Positions 13,901 through 28,100 of a stretch of 64,000 bases of DNA are shown piece by piece (positions within the stretch are counted from its first letter, which is position 1; each line of letters begins with the position of its first letter). Both the position numbers and the translations under genes were made by a program. Under the pieces are notes generated by a model. That model searched no databases and was not told where the DNA came from. It worked only from the letters and a program-made list of their open reading frames with translations. Origin of the DNA: Tachypleus tridentatus (taxonomy: Eukaryota > Arthropoda > Merostomata > Xiphosura > Limulidae); NCBI RefSeq assembly GCF_004210375.1, contig NC_134830.1:9734001-9798000 (forward strand), written 5' to 3'.

Positions 13901-16900
13901 TCGTCCTCCCTTTATAGCTGATCCTTTCCTTTCCTACTTTTGAAGTGAATATGTTGACGAAATTTGATTTTTATGTTTTCATTTATCTTACCACAATCAT
14001 CTATATTTACGGTTTTTTTTTAAATATGTTTTCTGGATGATCGAGAAAAGCCATACTAATTTAAATAACTATTTCATCCATAAACATACTTTAGTTTTAT
14101 CTGCATACTCCTCACCTTATAGCTGATCCTTTCCTCTCCTATTTTTGAAGTGAATATGTTGACGAAATTTGATTTTTTATGTTTTCATTTATCTTACTAC
14201 AATCATCTATATTTACTGTTTTTTTTAAATAAGTTTTCTACATGATCTAGAAAAGTCATACTAATTTAAATAACTATTTCATCTATAAACATTAGTTTTA
14301 CCTGTTTCCTCCTCAGCTTATAGTTGATCCTTTCCTCTCCTACTTTTGAAGTGAATATGTTGACGAAATTTCATTTTTTATGTTTTCATTTATCTTACCA
14401 CAATCATCTATATTTACGGTTTTTTTTTAAATAAGTTTTCTACATGATTTAGAAAAGTCATACTAAATTAAATAACTATTTCATCTATAAACATACTTTA
14501 GTTTTATCTGCCTCATCCTCAGCTTATAGCTGATCCTTTCCTCTCCTACTTTTGAAGTTAATATGTTGACGAAATTTCATTTTTTATGTTTTGATTTATC
14601 TTACCACAATCATCTATATTTACGGTTTTTTTTAAAAAATAAGTTTTCTACATGATCTGGAAAAGTCATACTAATTTAAATAACTATTTCATCTATAAAC
14701 ACACTTTAGTTTTATCAGCCTCCTCCTCCCCTCATAGCTGATCCTTTCCTCTCCTACTTTTGAAATGAATATGTTGACGAAATTTGATTTTTTATGTTTT
14801 CATTTATCTTACCACAATCATCTATATTTACGGTTTTTTCTAAAATAAGTTTTCTACATGATCTAGAAAAGTCATACTAATTTAAATAACTATTTCATCT
14901 ATAAACACACTTTAGTTTTATCAGCTTCCTCCTCCCCTCATAGCTGATTCTTTCCTCTTCTACTTTTGAAGTCAATATGTTAAAGAAATTTGATTTTTTA
15001 TGTTTTCATTTGTCTTACCACAATTATCTATATTTACGTTTTTTTTTAAAATAAGTTTTCTACATGATCGAGAAAAGCCATACTAATTTAAATAACTATT
15101 TCATCCATAAACATACTTTAGTTTTATCTGCCTACTCCTCACCTTATAGCTGATCCTTTCCTCTCCTACTTTTGAAGTGAATATGTTGACGAAATTTGAT
15201 TTTTTATGTTTTCATTTGTCTTACCACAATTATCTATATTTACGTTTTTTCTTAAAAACAAGTTTTCTACGTGATCGAGAAAAGCCATACTAATTTAAAT
15301 AACTATTTCATCCATAAACATACTTTAGTTTTACCTGCCTCCTCTTCACCTTATAGTTGATCCTTTCCTCTCCTACTTTTGACGAAATTTGATTTTTTAT
15401 GTTTTCATTTAGATTACCACAATCATCTATATTTACTGTTTTTTTTAAATAAGTTTTCTACATGATCTAGAAAAGTCATACTAATTTAAATAACTATTTC
15501 ATCTATAAACATACTTTAGTTTTACCTGTTTCCTCCTCAGCTTATAGTTGATCCTTTCCTCTCCTACTTTTGAAGTGAATATGTTGACGAAATTTCATTT
15601 TTTATGTTTTCATTTATCTTACCACAATCATCTATATTTACGGTTTTTTTTAAATAAGTTTTCTACATGATTTAGAAAAGTCATACTAATTTAAATAACT
15701 ATTTCATCTATAAACAAACTTTAGTTTTATCTGCCTCATCCTCAGCTTATAGCTGATCCTTTCCTCTTCTACTTTTGAAGTGAATATGTTGACGAAATTT
15801 CATTTTTTATGTTTTCATTTATCTTACCACAATCATCTATATTTACGGTTTTTTTAAAATAAGTTTTCTACATGATCTAGAAAAGTCATACTAATTTAAA
15901 TAACTATTTCATCTATAAACACACTTTAGTTTTATCAGCCTCCTCCTCCCCTCATAGCTGATCCTTTCCTCTCCTACTTTTGAAGTGAATATGTTGACGA
16001 AATTTGATTTTTTATGTTTTCATTTATCTTACCACAATCATCTATATTTACGTTTTTTTTTAAATAAGTTTTCTACATGATCGAGAAAAGCCATACTAAT
16101 TTAAATAACTATTTCATCCATAAACATACTTTAGTTTTATCTGCATACTCCTCACCTTATAGCTGATCCTTTCCTCTCCTACTTTTGAAGTGAATATGTT
16201 GACGAAATTTGATTTTTTATGTTTTCATTTATCTTACCACAATCATCTATATTTACGGTTTTTTTTTAAATAAGTTTTCTACATGATCTAGAAAAGTCAT
16301 ACTAATTTAAATAACTATTTCATCTATAAACAAACTTTAGTTTTATCTGCCTCCTCCTCAGCTTATAGCTGATCCTTTCCTCTCCTACTTTTGAAGTGAA
16401 TATGTTGACGAAATTTGATTTTTTATGTTTTCATTTATCTTACCACAATCATCTATATTTACGGTTTTTTTTAAAATAAGTTTTCTACATGATCGAGAAA
16501 AGTCATACTAATTTAAATAACTATTTCATCTATAAAGATGCTTTAGTTTTATCTGCCTCATCCTCACCTTATAGCTGATCCTTTCCTCTCCTACTTTTGA
16601 AGTGAATATGTTGACGAAATTTCATTTTTTATGTTTTGATTTATCTTACCACAATCATCTATATTTACGGTTTTTTTTAAAATAAGTTTTCTACATGATC
16701 TAGAAAAGTCATACTAATTTAAATAACTATTTCATCTATAAACACACTTTAGTTTTATCAGCCTCCTCCTCCCCTCATAGCTGATCCTTTCCTCTCCTAC
16801 TTTTGAAATGAATATGTTGACGAAATTTGATTTTTTATGTTTTCATTTATCTTACCACAATCATCTATATTTACGGTTTTTTCTAAAATAAGTTTTCTAC

Positions 16901-19900
16901 ATGATCTAGAAAAGTCATACTAATTTAAATAACTATTTCATCTATAAACACACTTTAGTTTTATCAGCTTCCTCCTCCCCTCATAGCTGATCCTTTCCTC
17001 TTCTACTTTCGAAGTCAATATGTTAAAGTAATTTGATTTTTTATGTTTTCATTTGTCTTACCACAATTATCTATATTTACGTTTTTTTTAAAATAAGTTT
17101 TCTACATGATCGAGAAAAGCCATACTAATTTAAATAACTATTTCATCCATAAACATACTTTAGTTTTATCTGCCTACTCCTCACCTTATGGCTGATCCTT
17201 TCCTCTCCTTCTTTTGAAGTGAATATGTTGACGAAATTTGATTTTTTATGTTTTCATTTGTCTTACCACAATTATCTATATTTACGTTTTTCTTAAAAAC
17301 AAGTTTTCTACGTGATCGAGAAAAGCCATACTAATTTAAATAACTATTTCATCCATAAACATACTTTAGTTTTACCTGCCTCCTCTTCACCTTATAGTTG
17401 ATCCTTTCCTCTCCTACTTTTGACGAAATTTGATTTTTTATGTTTTCATTTAGATTACCACAATGATCTATATTTACTGTTTTTTTTAAATAAGTTTTCT
17501 ACATGATCTAGAAAAGTCATACTAATTTAAATAACTATTTCATCTTTAAACATTAGTGTTACCTGTTTCCTCCTCAGCTTATAGTTGATCCTTTCCTCTC
17601 CTACTTTTGAAGTGAATATGTTGACGAAATTTCATTTTTTATGTTTTCATTTATCTTACCACAATCATCTATATTTACGGTTTTTTTTTAAATAAGTTTT
17701 CTACATGATTTAGAAAAGTCATACTAAATTAAATAACTATTTCATCTATAAACATACTTTAGTTTTATCTGCCTCATCCTCAGCTTATAGCTGATCCTTT
17801 CCTCTCCTACTTTTGAAGTTAATATGTTGACGAAATTTCATTTTTTATGTTTTCATTTATCTTACCACAATCATCTATATTTACGGTTTTTTTTAAAATA
17901 AGTTTTCTACATGATCTAGAAAAGTCATACTAATTTAAATAACTATTTCATCTATAAACACACTTTAGTTTTATCAGCCTCCTCCTCCCCTCATAGCTGA
18001 TCCTTTCCTCTCCTACTTTTGAAATGAATATGTTGACGAAATTTGATTTTTTATGTTTTCATTTATCTTACCACAATCATCTATATTTACGGTTTTTTCT
18101 AAAATAAGTTTTCTACATGATCTAGAAAAGTCATACTAATTTAAATAACTATTTCATCTATAAACATACTTTAGTTTTATCTGCTTCCTCCTCACCTTAT
18201 AGCTGATCCTTTCCTCTTCTACTTTTGAAGTGAATATGTTGAAGATATTTGATTTTTTATGTTTTCATTTATCTTACCACAATCATCTATATTTACGGTT
18301 TTTTCTAAAATAAGTTTTCTACATGATCTAGAAAAGTCATACTAATTTAAATAACTATTTCATCTATAAACAAACTTTAGTTTTATCTGCCTCATCCTCA
18401 GCTTATAGCTGATCCTTTCCTGTCCTACTTTTGAAGTGAATATGTTGACGAAATTTGATTTTTTATGTTTTCATTTATCTTACCACAATCATCTATATTT
18501 ACGGTTTTTTTTTAAATAAGTTTTCTACATAATCGAGAAAACCCATACTAATTTAAATAACTATTTCATCCATAAACATACTTTAGTTTTATCTGCCTCC
18601 TCCTCAGCTTATAGCTGATCCTTTCCTCTCCTACTTTTGAAGTGAATATGTTGACGAAATTTCATTTTTTATGTTTTCATTTATCTTACCACAATCATCT
18701 ATATTTACGGTTTTTTTTAAATAAGTTTTCTACATAATCGAGAAAAGTCATACTAATTTAAATAACTATTTCATCCATAAACATACTTTAGTTTTATCTG
18801 CATACTCCTCACCTTATAGCTGATCCTTTCCTCTCCTACTTTTGAAGTGAATATGTTGACGAAATTTAATTTTTTATGTTTTCATTTATCTTATTACAAT
18901 CATCTATATTTACGGTTTTTTTAAAATAAGTTTTCTACATGATCTAGAAAAGTCATACTAATTTAAATAACTATTTCATCTATAAACATACTTTAGTTTT
19001 ATCTGCATACTCCTCACCTTATAGCTGATCCTTTCCTCTCCTACTTTTGAAGTGAATATGTTGACGAAATTTGATTTTTATGTTTTCATTTATCTTACCA
19101 CAATCATCTATATTTACGGTTTTTTTTTAAAATAAGTTTTCTACATGATCTAGAAAAGTCATACTAATTTAAATAACTATTTCATCTATAAACAAACTTT
19201 AGTTTTATCTGCCTCATCCTCAGCTTATAGCTGATCCTTTCCTCTCCTACTTTTGAAATGAATATGTTGACGAAATTTGATTTTTTATGTTTTCATTTAT
19301 CTTACCACAATCATCTATATTTACGGTTTTTTCTAAAATAAGTTTTCTACATGATCTAGAAAAGTCATACTAATTTAAATAACTATTTCATCTATAAACA
19401 CACTTTAGTTTTATCAGCTTCCTCCTCCCCTCATAGCTGATTCTTTCCTCTTCTACTTTTGAAGTGAATATGTTGACGAAATTTGATTTTTTATGTTTTC
19501 ATTTATCTTACCACAATCATCTATATTTACGTTTTTTTTTAAAATAAGTTTTCTACATGATCGAGAAAAGCCATACTAATTTAAATAACTATTTCATCCA
19601 TAAACATACTTTAGTTTTATCTGCATACTCCTCACCTTATAGCTGATCCTTTCCTCTCCTACTTTTGAAGTGAATATGTTGACGAAATTTGATTTTTTAT
19701 GTTTTCATTTATCTTACCACAATTATCTATATTTACGTTTTTTTTTAAAATAAGTTTTCTACATGATCGAGAAAAGCCATACTAATTTAAATAACTATTT
19801 CATCCATAAACATACTTTAGTTTTATCTGCCTCCTCCTCACCTTATAGCTGATCCTTTCCTCTCCTACTTTTGAAGTTTTGACGAAATTTGATTTTTATG

Positions 19901-21260
19901 TTTTCATTTATCTTACCACAATCATCTATATTTACTGTTTTTTTTAAAATAAGTTTTCTACATGATCTAGAAAAGTCATACTAATTTAAATAACTATTTC
20001 ATCTATAAACATACTTTAGTTTTATCTGCCTTCCTCCTCAGCTTATAGCTGATCCTTTCCTCTCCTACTTTTGAAGTGAATATGTTGACGAAATTTCATT
20101 TTTTATGTTTTCATTTATCTTACCACAATCATCTATATTTACGGTTTTTTTTAAATAAGTTTTCTACATGATTTAGAAAAGTCATACTAATTTAAATAAC
20201 TATTTCATCTATAAACAAACTTTAGTTTTATCTGCCTCATCCTCAGCTTATAGCTGATCCTTTCCTCTCCTACTTTTGAAGTGAATATGTTGACGAAATT
20301 TCATTTTTTATGTTTTCATTTATCTTACCACAATCATCTATATTTACGGTTTTTTTTAAAATAAGTTTTCTACATGATCTAGAAAAGTCATACTAATTTA
20401 AATAACTATTTCATCTATAAACACACTTTAGTTTTATCTGCATACTCCTCACCTTATAGCTGATCCTTTCCTCTCCTACTTTTGAAGTGAATATGTTGAC
20501 GAAATTTGATTTTTTATGTTTTCATTTATCTTACCACAATCATCTATATTTACGGTTTTTTTTAAAATAAGTTTTCTACATGATCTAGAAAAGTCATACT
20601 AATTTAAATAACTATTTCATCTATAAACATACTTTAGTTTTATCAGCCTCCTCCTCCCCTCATAGCTGATCCTTTCCTCTCCTACTTTTGAAGTGAATAT
20701 GTTGACGAAATTTGATTTTTTATGTTTTCATTTATCTTACCACAATCATCTATATTTACGGTTTTTTTAAAAATAAGTTTTCTACATGATCTAGAAAAGT
20801 CATACTAATTTAAATAACTATTTCATCTATAAACACACTTTAGTTTTATCAGCTTCCTCCTCCCCTCATAGCTGATTCTTTCCTCTCCTACTTTTGAAGT
20901 GAATATGTTGACGAAATTTGATTTTTTATGTTTTCATTTGTCTTACCACAATTATCTATATTTACGTTTTTTCTTAAAAACAAGTTTTCTACGTGATCGA
21001 GAAAAGCCATACTAATTTAAATAACTATTTCATCCATAAACATACTTTAGTTTTATCTGCCTACTCCTCACCTTATAGCTGATCCTTTCCTCTCCTACTT
21101 TTGAAGTGAATATGTTGACGAAATTTGATTTTTATGTTTTCATTTGTCTTACCACAATTATCTATATTTACGTTTTTTCTTAAAAACAAGTTTTCTACGT
21201 GATCGAGAAAAGCCATACTAATTTAAATAACTATTTCATCCATAAACATACTTTAGTTTT

Positions 21261-22140
21261 ACCTGCCTCCTCTTCACCTTATAGTTGATCCTTTCCTCTC
21301 CTACTTTTGACGAAATTTGATTTTTTATGTTTTCATTTAGATTACCACAATGATCTATATTTACTGTTTTTTTTTAAATAAGTTTTCTACATGATCTAGA
21401 AAAGTCATACTAATTTAAATAACTATTTCATCTTTAAACATTAGTTTTACCTGTTTCCTCCTCAGCTTATAGTTGATCCTTTCCTCTCCTACTTTTGAAG
21501 TGAATATGTTGACGAAATTTCATTTTTTATGTTTTCATTTATCTTACCACAATCATCTATATTTACGGTTTTTTTTAAAATAAGTTTTCTACATGATTTA
21601 GAAAAGTCATACTAAATTAAATAACTATTTCATCTATAAACATACTTTAGTTTTATCTGCCTCATCCTCAGCTTATAGCTGATCCTTTCCTCTCCTACTT
21701 TTGAAGTTAATATGTTGACAAAATTTCATTTTTTATGTTTTGATTTATCTTACCACAATCATCTATATTTACGGTTTTTTTTAAAATAAGTTTTCTACAT
21801 GATCTGGAAAAGTCATACTAATTTAAATAACTATTTCATCTATAAACACACTTTAGTTTTATCAGCCTCCTCCTCCCCTCATAGCTGATCCTTTCCTCTC
21901 CTACTTTTGAAATGAATATGTTGACGAAATTTGATTTTTTATGTTTTCATTTATCTTACCACAATCATCTATATTTACGGTTTTTTCTAAAATAAGTTTT
22001 CTACATGATCTAGAAAAGTCATACTAATTTAAATAACTATTTCATCTATAAACACACTTTAGTTTTATCAGCTTCCTCCTCCCCTCATAGCTGATTCTTT
22101 CCTCTTCTTCTTTTGAAGTCAATATGTTAAAGATATTTGA
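21261..22140. repeat. Higher-order block of ordered monomer variants (best example)
   Basis: Here distinct monomer subtypes follow each other in a fixed order. First comes a short monomer lacking the GAAGTGAATATGT segment and carrying ATTTAGATTACC. Next is one with the shortened CATTAGTTTTACCTGTTTCC junction, then one with GATTTAG and CTAAATTAAATAAC. After that come one with GAAGTTAATATG, one with GAAATGAATATG, and finally one with the TTTTTTCTAAAATAAG tract leading to GTTAAAG in place of GTTGACG. All or most of this order recurs in blocks beginning near 11300, 15380, 17420, 26210 and 32960, which indicates higher-order organisation by multi-monomer duplication. Confidence 0.7.
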
Positions 22141-25100
22141 TTTTTTATGTTTTCATTTATCTTACCACAATCATCTATATTTACGTTTTTTTATAAAAAC
22201 AAGTTTTCTACGTGATCGAGAAAAGCCATACTAATTTATATAACTATTTCATCCATAAATATACTTTAGTTTTATCTTCCTCCTCCTCACCTTATAGCTG
22301 ATCCTTTCCTCTCCTACTTTTGAAGTGAATATGTTGACGAAATTTGATTTTTTATGTTTTCATTTGTCTTACCACAATTATCTATATTTACGTTTTTTCT
22401 TAAAAACAAGTTTTCTACGTGATCGAGAAAAGCCATACTAATTTAAATAACTATTTCATCCATAAATATACTTTAGTTTTATCTGCCTACTTCTCACCTT
22501 ATGGCTGATACTTTCCTCTCCTTCTTTTGACGAAATTTGATTTTTTATGTTTTCATTTAGATTACCACAATCATCTATATTTACTGTTTTCTTTAAAATA
22601 ATTTTCTACATGATCTAGAAAAGTCATACTAATTTAAATAACTATTTCATCTATAAACATACTTTAGTTTTACCTGCCTCCTCCTCAGCTTATAGTTGAT
22701 CCTTTCCTTTCCTACTTTTGAAGTGAATATGTTGACGAAATTTCATTTTTTATGTTTTCATTTATCTTACCACAATCATCTATATTTACGGTTTTTTTTA
22801 AAATAAGTTTTCTACATGATCTAGAAAAGTCATACTAATTTAAATAACTATTTCATCTATAAACATACTTTAGTTTTATCAGCCTCCTCCTCCCTCATAG
22901 CTGATCCTTTCCTCTCCTACTTTTGAAGTGAATATGTTGACGAAATTTGATTTTTTATGTTTTCATTTATCTTACCACAATCATCTATATTTACGGTTTT
23001 TTTTAAAATAAGTTTTCTACATGATCGAGAAAAGTCATACTAATTTAAATAACTATTTCATCTATAAACATACTTTAGTTTTATCTGCCTCCTCCTCAGC
23101 TTATAGCTGATCCTTTCCTCTTCTACTTTTGAAGTGAATATGTTGACGAAATTTGATTTTTTATGTTTTCATTTATCTTACCACAATCATCTATATTTAC
23201 GGTTTTTTTTTAAATAAGTTTTCTACATGATCGAGAAAAGTCATACTAATTTAAATAACTATTTCATCTATAAACATACTTTAGTTTTATCTGCCTCATC
23301 CTCAGCTTATAGCTGATCCTTTCCTCTCCTACTTTTGAAATGAATATGTTGACGAAATTTGATTTTTTATGTTTTCATTTATCTTACCACAATCATCTAT
23401 ATTTACGGTTTTTTTTTAAAATAAGTTTTCTACATGATCTAGAAAAGTCATACTAATTTAAATAACTATTTCATCTATAAACACACTTTAGTTTTATCAG
23501 CCTCCTCCTCCCCTCATAGCTGATCCTTTCCTCTCCTACTTTTGAAATGAATATGTTGACGAAATTTGATTTTTTATGTTTTCATTTATCTTACCACAAT
23601 CATCTATATTTACGGTTTTTTCTAAAATAAGTTTTCTACATGATCTAGAAAAGTCATACTAATTTAAATAACTATTTCATCTATAAACATTAGTTTTACC
23701 TGTTTCCTCCTCAGCTTATAGTTGATCCTTTCCTCTTCTACTTTTGAAGTGAATATGTTGACGAAATTTTATTTTTTATGTTTTCATTTATCTTACCACA
23801 ATCATCTATATTTACGGTTTTTTTTTAAATAAGTTTTCTACATGATTTAGAAAAGTCATACTAAATTAAATAACTATTTCATCTATAAACATACTTTAGT
23901 TTTATCTGCCTCATCCTCAGCTTATAGCTGATCCTTTCCTCTCCTACTTTTGAAGTTAATATGTTGACGAAATTTCATTTTTTATGTTTTCATTTATCTT
24001 ACCACAATCATCTATATTTACGGTTTTTTTTAAAATAAGTTTTCTACATGATCTGGAAAAGTCATACTAATTTAAATAACTATTTCATCCATAAACATAC
24101 TTTAGTTTTATCTGCATACTCCTCACCTTATAGCTGATCCTTTCCTGTCCTACTTTTGAAATGAATATGTTGACGAAATTTGATTTTTTATGTTTTCATT
24201 TATCTTACCACAATCATCTATATTTACGGTTTTTTTTAAAATAAGTTTTCTACATGATCTAGAAAAGTCATACTAATTTAAATAACTATTTCATCTATAA
24301 ACATACTTTAGTTTTATCTGCCTCCTCCTCAGCTTATAGCTGATCCTTTCCTCTCCTACTTTTGAAGTGAATATGTTGACGAAATTTGATTTTTTATGTT
24401 TTCATTTATCTTACCACAATCATCTATATTTACGGTTTTTTTTAAAATAAGTTTTCTACATGATCTAGAAAAGTCATACTAATTTAAATAACTATTTCAT
24501 CTATAAACATACTTTAGTTTTATCTGCCTCCTCCTCACCTTATAGCTGATCCTTTCCTCTCCTACTTTTGAAGTGAATATGTTGACGAAATTTGATTTTT
24601 ATGTTTTCATTTATCTTACCACAATCATCTATATTTACGGTTTTTTTTAAAATAAGTTTTCTACATGATCTAGAAAAGTCATACTAATTTAAATAACTAT
24701 TTCATCTATAAACATACTTTAGTTTTATCTGCCTCCTCCTCAGCTTATAGCTGATCCTTTCCTCTTCTACTTTTGAAGTGAATATGTTGACGAAATTTGA
24801 TTTTTTATGTTTTCATTTATCTTACCACAATCATCTATATTTACGGTTTTTTTTAAAATAAGTTTTCTACATGATCGAGAAAAGTCATACTAATTTAAAT
24901 AACTATTTCATCTATAAACATACTTTAGTTTTATCTGCCTCCTCCTCACCTTATAGCTGATCCTTTCCTCTCCTACTTTTGAAGTGAATATGTTGACGAA
25001 ATTTGATTTTTTATGTTTTCATTTATCTTACCACAATCATCTATATTTACGTTTTTTTTTAAAATAAGTTTTCTACATGATCGAGAAAAGTCATACTAAT

Positions 25101-28100
25101 TTAAATAACTATTTCATCTATAAACATACTTTAGTTTTATCTGCCTCCTCCTCACCTTATAGCTGATCCTTTCCTCTCCTACTTTTGAAGTGAATATGTT
25201 GACGAAATTTGATTTTTATGTTTTCATTTATCTTACCACAATCATCTATATTTACGGTTTTTTTTTAAATAAGTTTTCTACATGATCTAGAAAAGTCATA
25301 CTAATTTAAATAACTATTTCATCCATAAACATACTTTAGTTTTATCTGCATACTCCTCACCTTATAGCTGATCCTTTCCTCTCCTACTTTTGAAGTGAAT
25401 ATGTTGACGAAATTTGATTTTTTATGTTTTCATTTATCTTACCACAATCATCTATATTTACGGTTTTTTTAAAATAAGTTTTCTACATGATCTAGAAAAG
25501 TCATACTAATTTAAATAACTATTTCATCTATAAACACACTTTAGTTTTATCAGCCTCCTCCTCCCCTCATAGCTGATCCTTTCCTCTCCTACTTTTGAAA
25601 TGAATATGTTGACGAAATTTGATTTTTTATGTTTTCATTTATCTTACCACAATCATCTATATTTACGGTTTTTTCTAAAATAAGTTTTCTACATGATCTA
25701 GAAAAGTCATACTAATTTAAATAACTATTTCATCTATAAACACACTTTAGTTTTATCAGCTTCCTCCTCCCCTCATAGCTGATTCTTTCCTCTTCTACTT
25801 TTGAAGTGAATATGTTAAAGAAATTTGATTTTTTATGTTTTCATTTGTCTTACCACAATTATCTATATTTACGTTTTTTCTTAAAAACAAGTTTTCTACG
25901 TGATCGAGAAAAGCCATACTAATTTAAATAACTATTTCATCCATAAATATACTTTAGTTTTATCTTCCTACTCCTCACCTTAAGGCTGATCCTTTCCTCT
26001 CCTTCTTTTGAAGTGAATATGTTGACGAAATTTGATTTTTATGTTTTCATTTGTCTTACCACAATTATCTATATTTACGTTTTTTTTAAAACAAGTTTTC
26101 TACATGATCGAGAAAAGTCATACTAATTTAAATAACTATTTCATCCATAAACATACTTTAGTTTTACCTGCCTCCTCTTCACCTTATAGTTGATCCTTTC
26201 CTCTCCTACTTTTGACGAAATTTGATTTTTTATGTTTTCATTTAGATTACCACAATGATCTATATTTACTGTTTTTTTTAAATAAGTTTTCTACATGATC
26301 TAGAAAAGTCATACTAATTTAAATAACTATTTCATCTTTAAACATTAGTTTTACCTGTTTCCTCCTCAGCTTATAGTTGATCCTTTCCTCTCCTACTTTT
26401 GAAGTGAATATGTTGACGAAATTTCATTTTTTATGTTTTCATTTATCTTACCACAATCATCTATATTTACGGTTTTTTTTAAAATAAGTTTTCTACATGA
26501 TTTAGAAAAGTCATACTAAATTAAATAACTATTTCATCTATAAACATACTTTAGTTTTATCTGCCTCATCCTCAGCTTATAGCTGATCCTTTCCTCTCCT
26601 ACTTTTGAAGTTAATATGTTGACGAAATTTCATTTTTTATGTTTTCATTTATCTTACCACAATCATCTATATTTACGGTTTTTTTTAAAATAAGTTTTCT
26701 ACATGATCTAGAAAAGTCATACTAATTTAAATAACTATTTCATCTATAAACACACTTTAGTTTTATCAGCCTCCTCCTCCCCTCATAGCTGATCCTTTCC
26801 TCTCCTACTTTTGAAATGAATATGTTGACGAAATTTGATTTTTTATGTTTTCATTTATCTTACCACAATCATCTATATTTACGGTTTTTTTTAAAATAAG
26901 TTTTCTACATGATCGAGAAAAGTCATACTAATTTAAATAACTATTTCATCCATAAACATACTTTAGTTTTATCTGCATACTCCTCACCTTATAGCTGATC
27001 CTTTCCTCTCCTACTTTTGAAGTGAATATGTTGACGAAATTTGATTTTTTATGTTTTCATTTATCTTACCACAATCATCTATATTTACGTTTTTTTTTAA
27101 ATAAGTTTTCTACATGATCTAGAAAAGTCATACTAATTTAAATAACTATTTCATCTATAAACACACTTTAGTTTTATCTGCCTCCTCCTCAGCTTATAGC
27201 TGATCCTTTCCTCTCCTACTTTTGAAGTGAATATGTTGACGAAATTTGATTTTTATGTTTTCATTTATCTTACCACAATCATCTATATTTACGTTTTTTT
27301 TTAAAATAAGTTTTCTACATGATCGAGAAAAGTCATACTAATTTAAATAACTATTTCATCTATAAACATACTTTAGTTTTATCTGCCTCCTCCTCACCTT
27401 ATAGCTGATCCTTTTCTCTCCTACTTTTAAAGTGAATATGTTGACAAAATTTGATTTTTATGTTTTCATTTATCTTACCACAATCATCTATATTTACTGG
27501 TTTTTTTTAAATAAGTTTTCTACATGATTTAGAAAAGTCATACTAATTTAAATAACTATTTCATCTATAAACATACTTTAGTTTTATCTGCCTCCTCCTC
27601 AGCTTATAGCTGATCCTTTCCTCTCCTACTTTTGAAGTGAATATGTTGACGAAATTTCATTTTTATGTTTTCATTTATCTTACCACAATCATCTATATTT
27701 ACGGTTTTTTCTAAAATAAGTTTTCTACATGATCTAGAAAAGTCATACTAATTTAAATAACTATTTCATCTATAAACACACTTTAGTTTTATCAGCCTCC
27801 TCCTCCCCTCATAGCTGATCCTTTCCTCTCCTACTTTTGAAATGAATATGTTGACGAAATTTGATTTTTATGTTTTCATTTATCTTACCACAATCATCTA
27901 TATTTACGGTTTTTTTTAAAATAAGTTTTCTACAGGATTTGAAAAGTCATACTAATTTAAATAACTATTTCATCTATAAACATACTTTAGTTTTATCAGC
28001 TTCCTCCTCCCCTCATAGCTGATCCTTTCCTCTTCTACTTTTGAAGTGAATATGTTGACGAAATTTGATTTTTTATGTTTTCATTTATCTTACCACAATT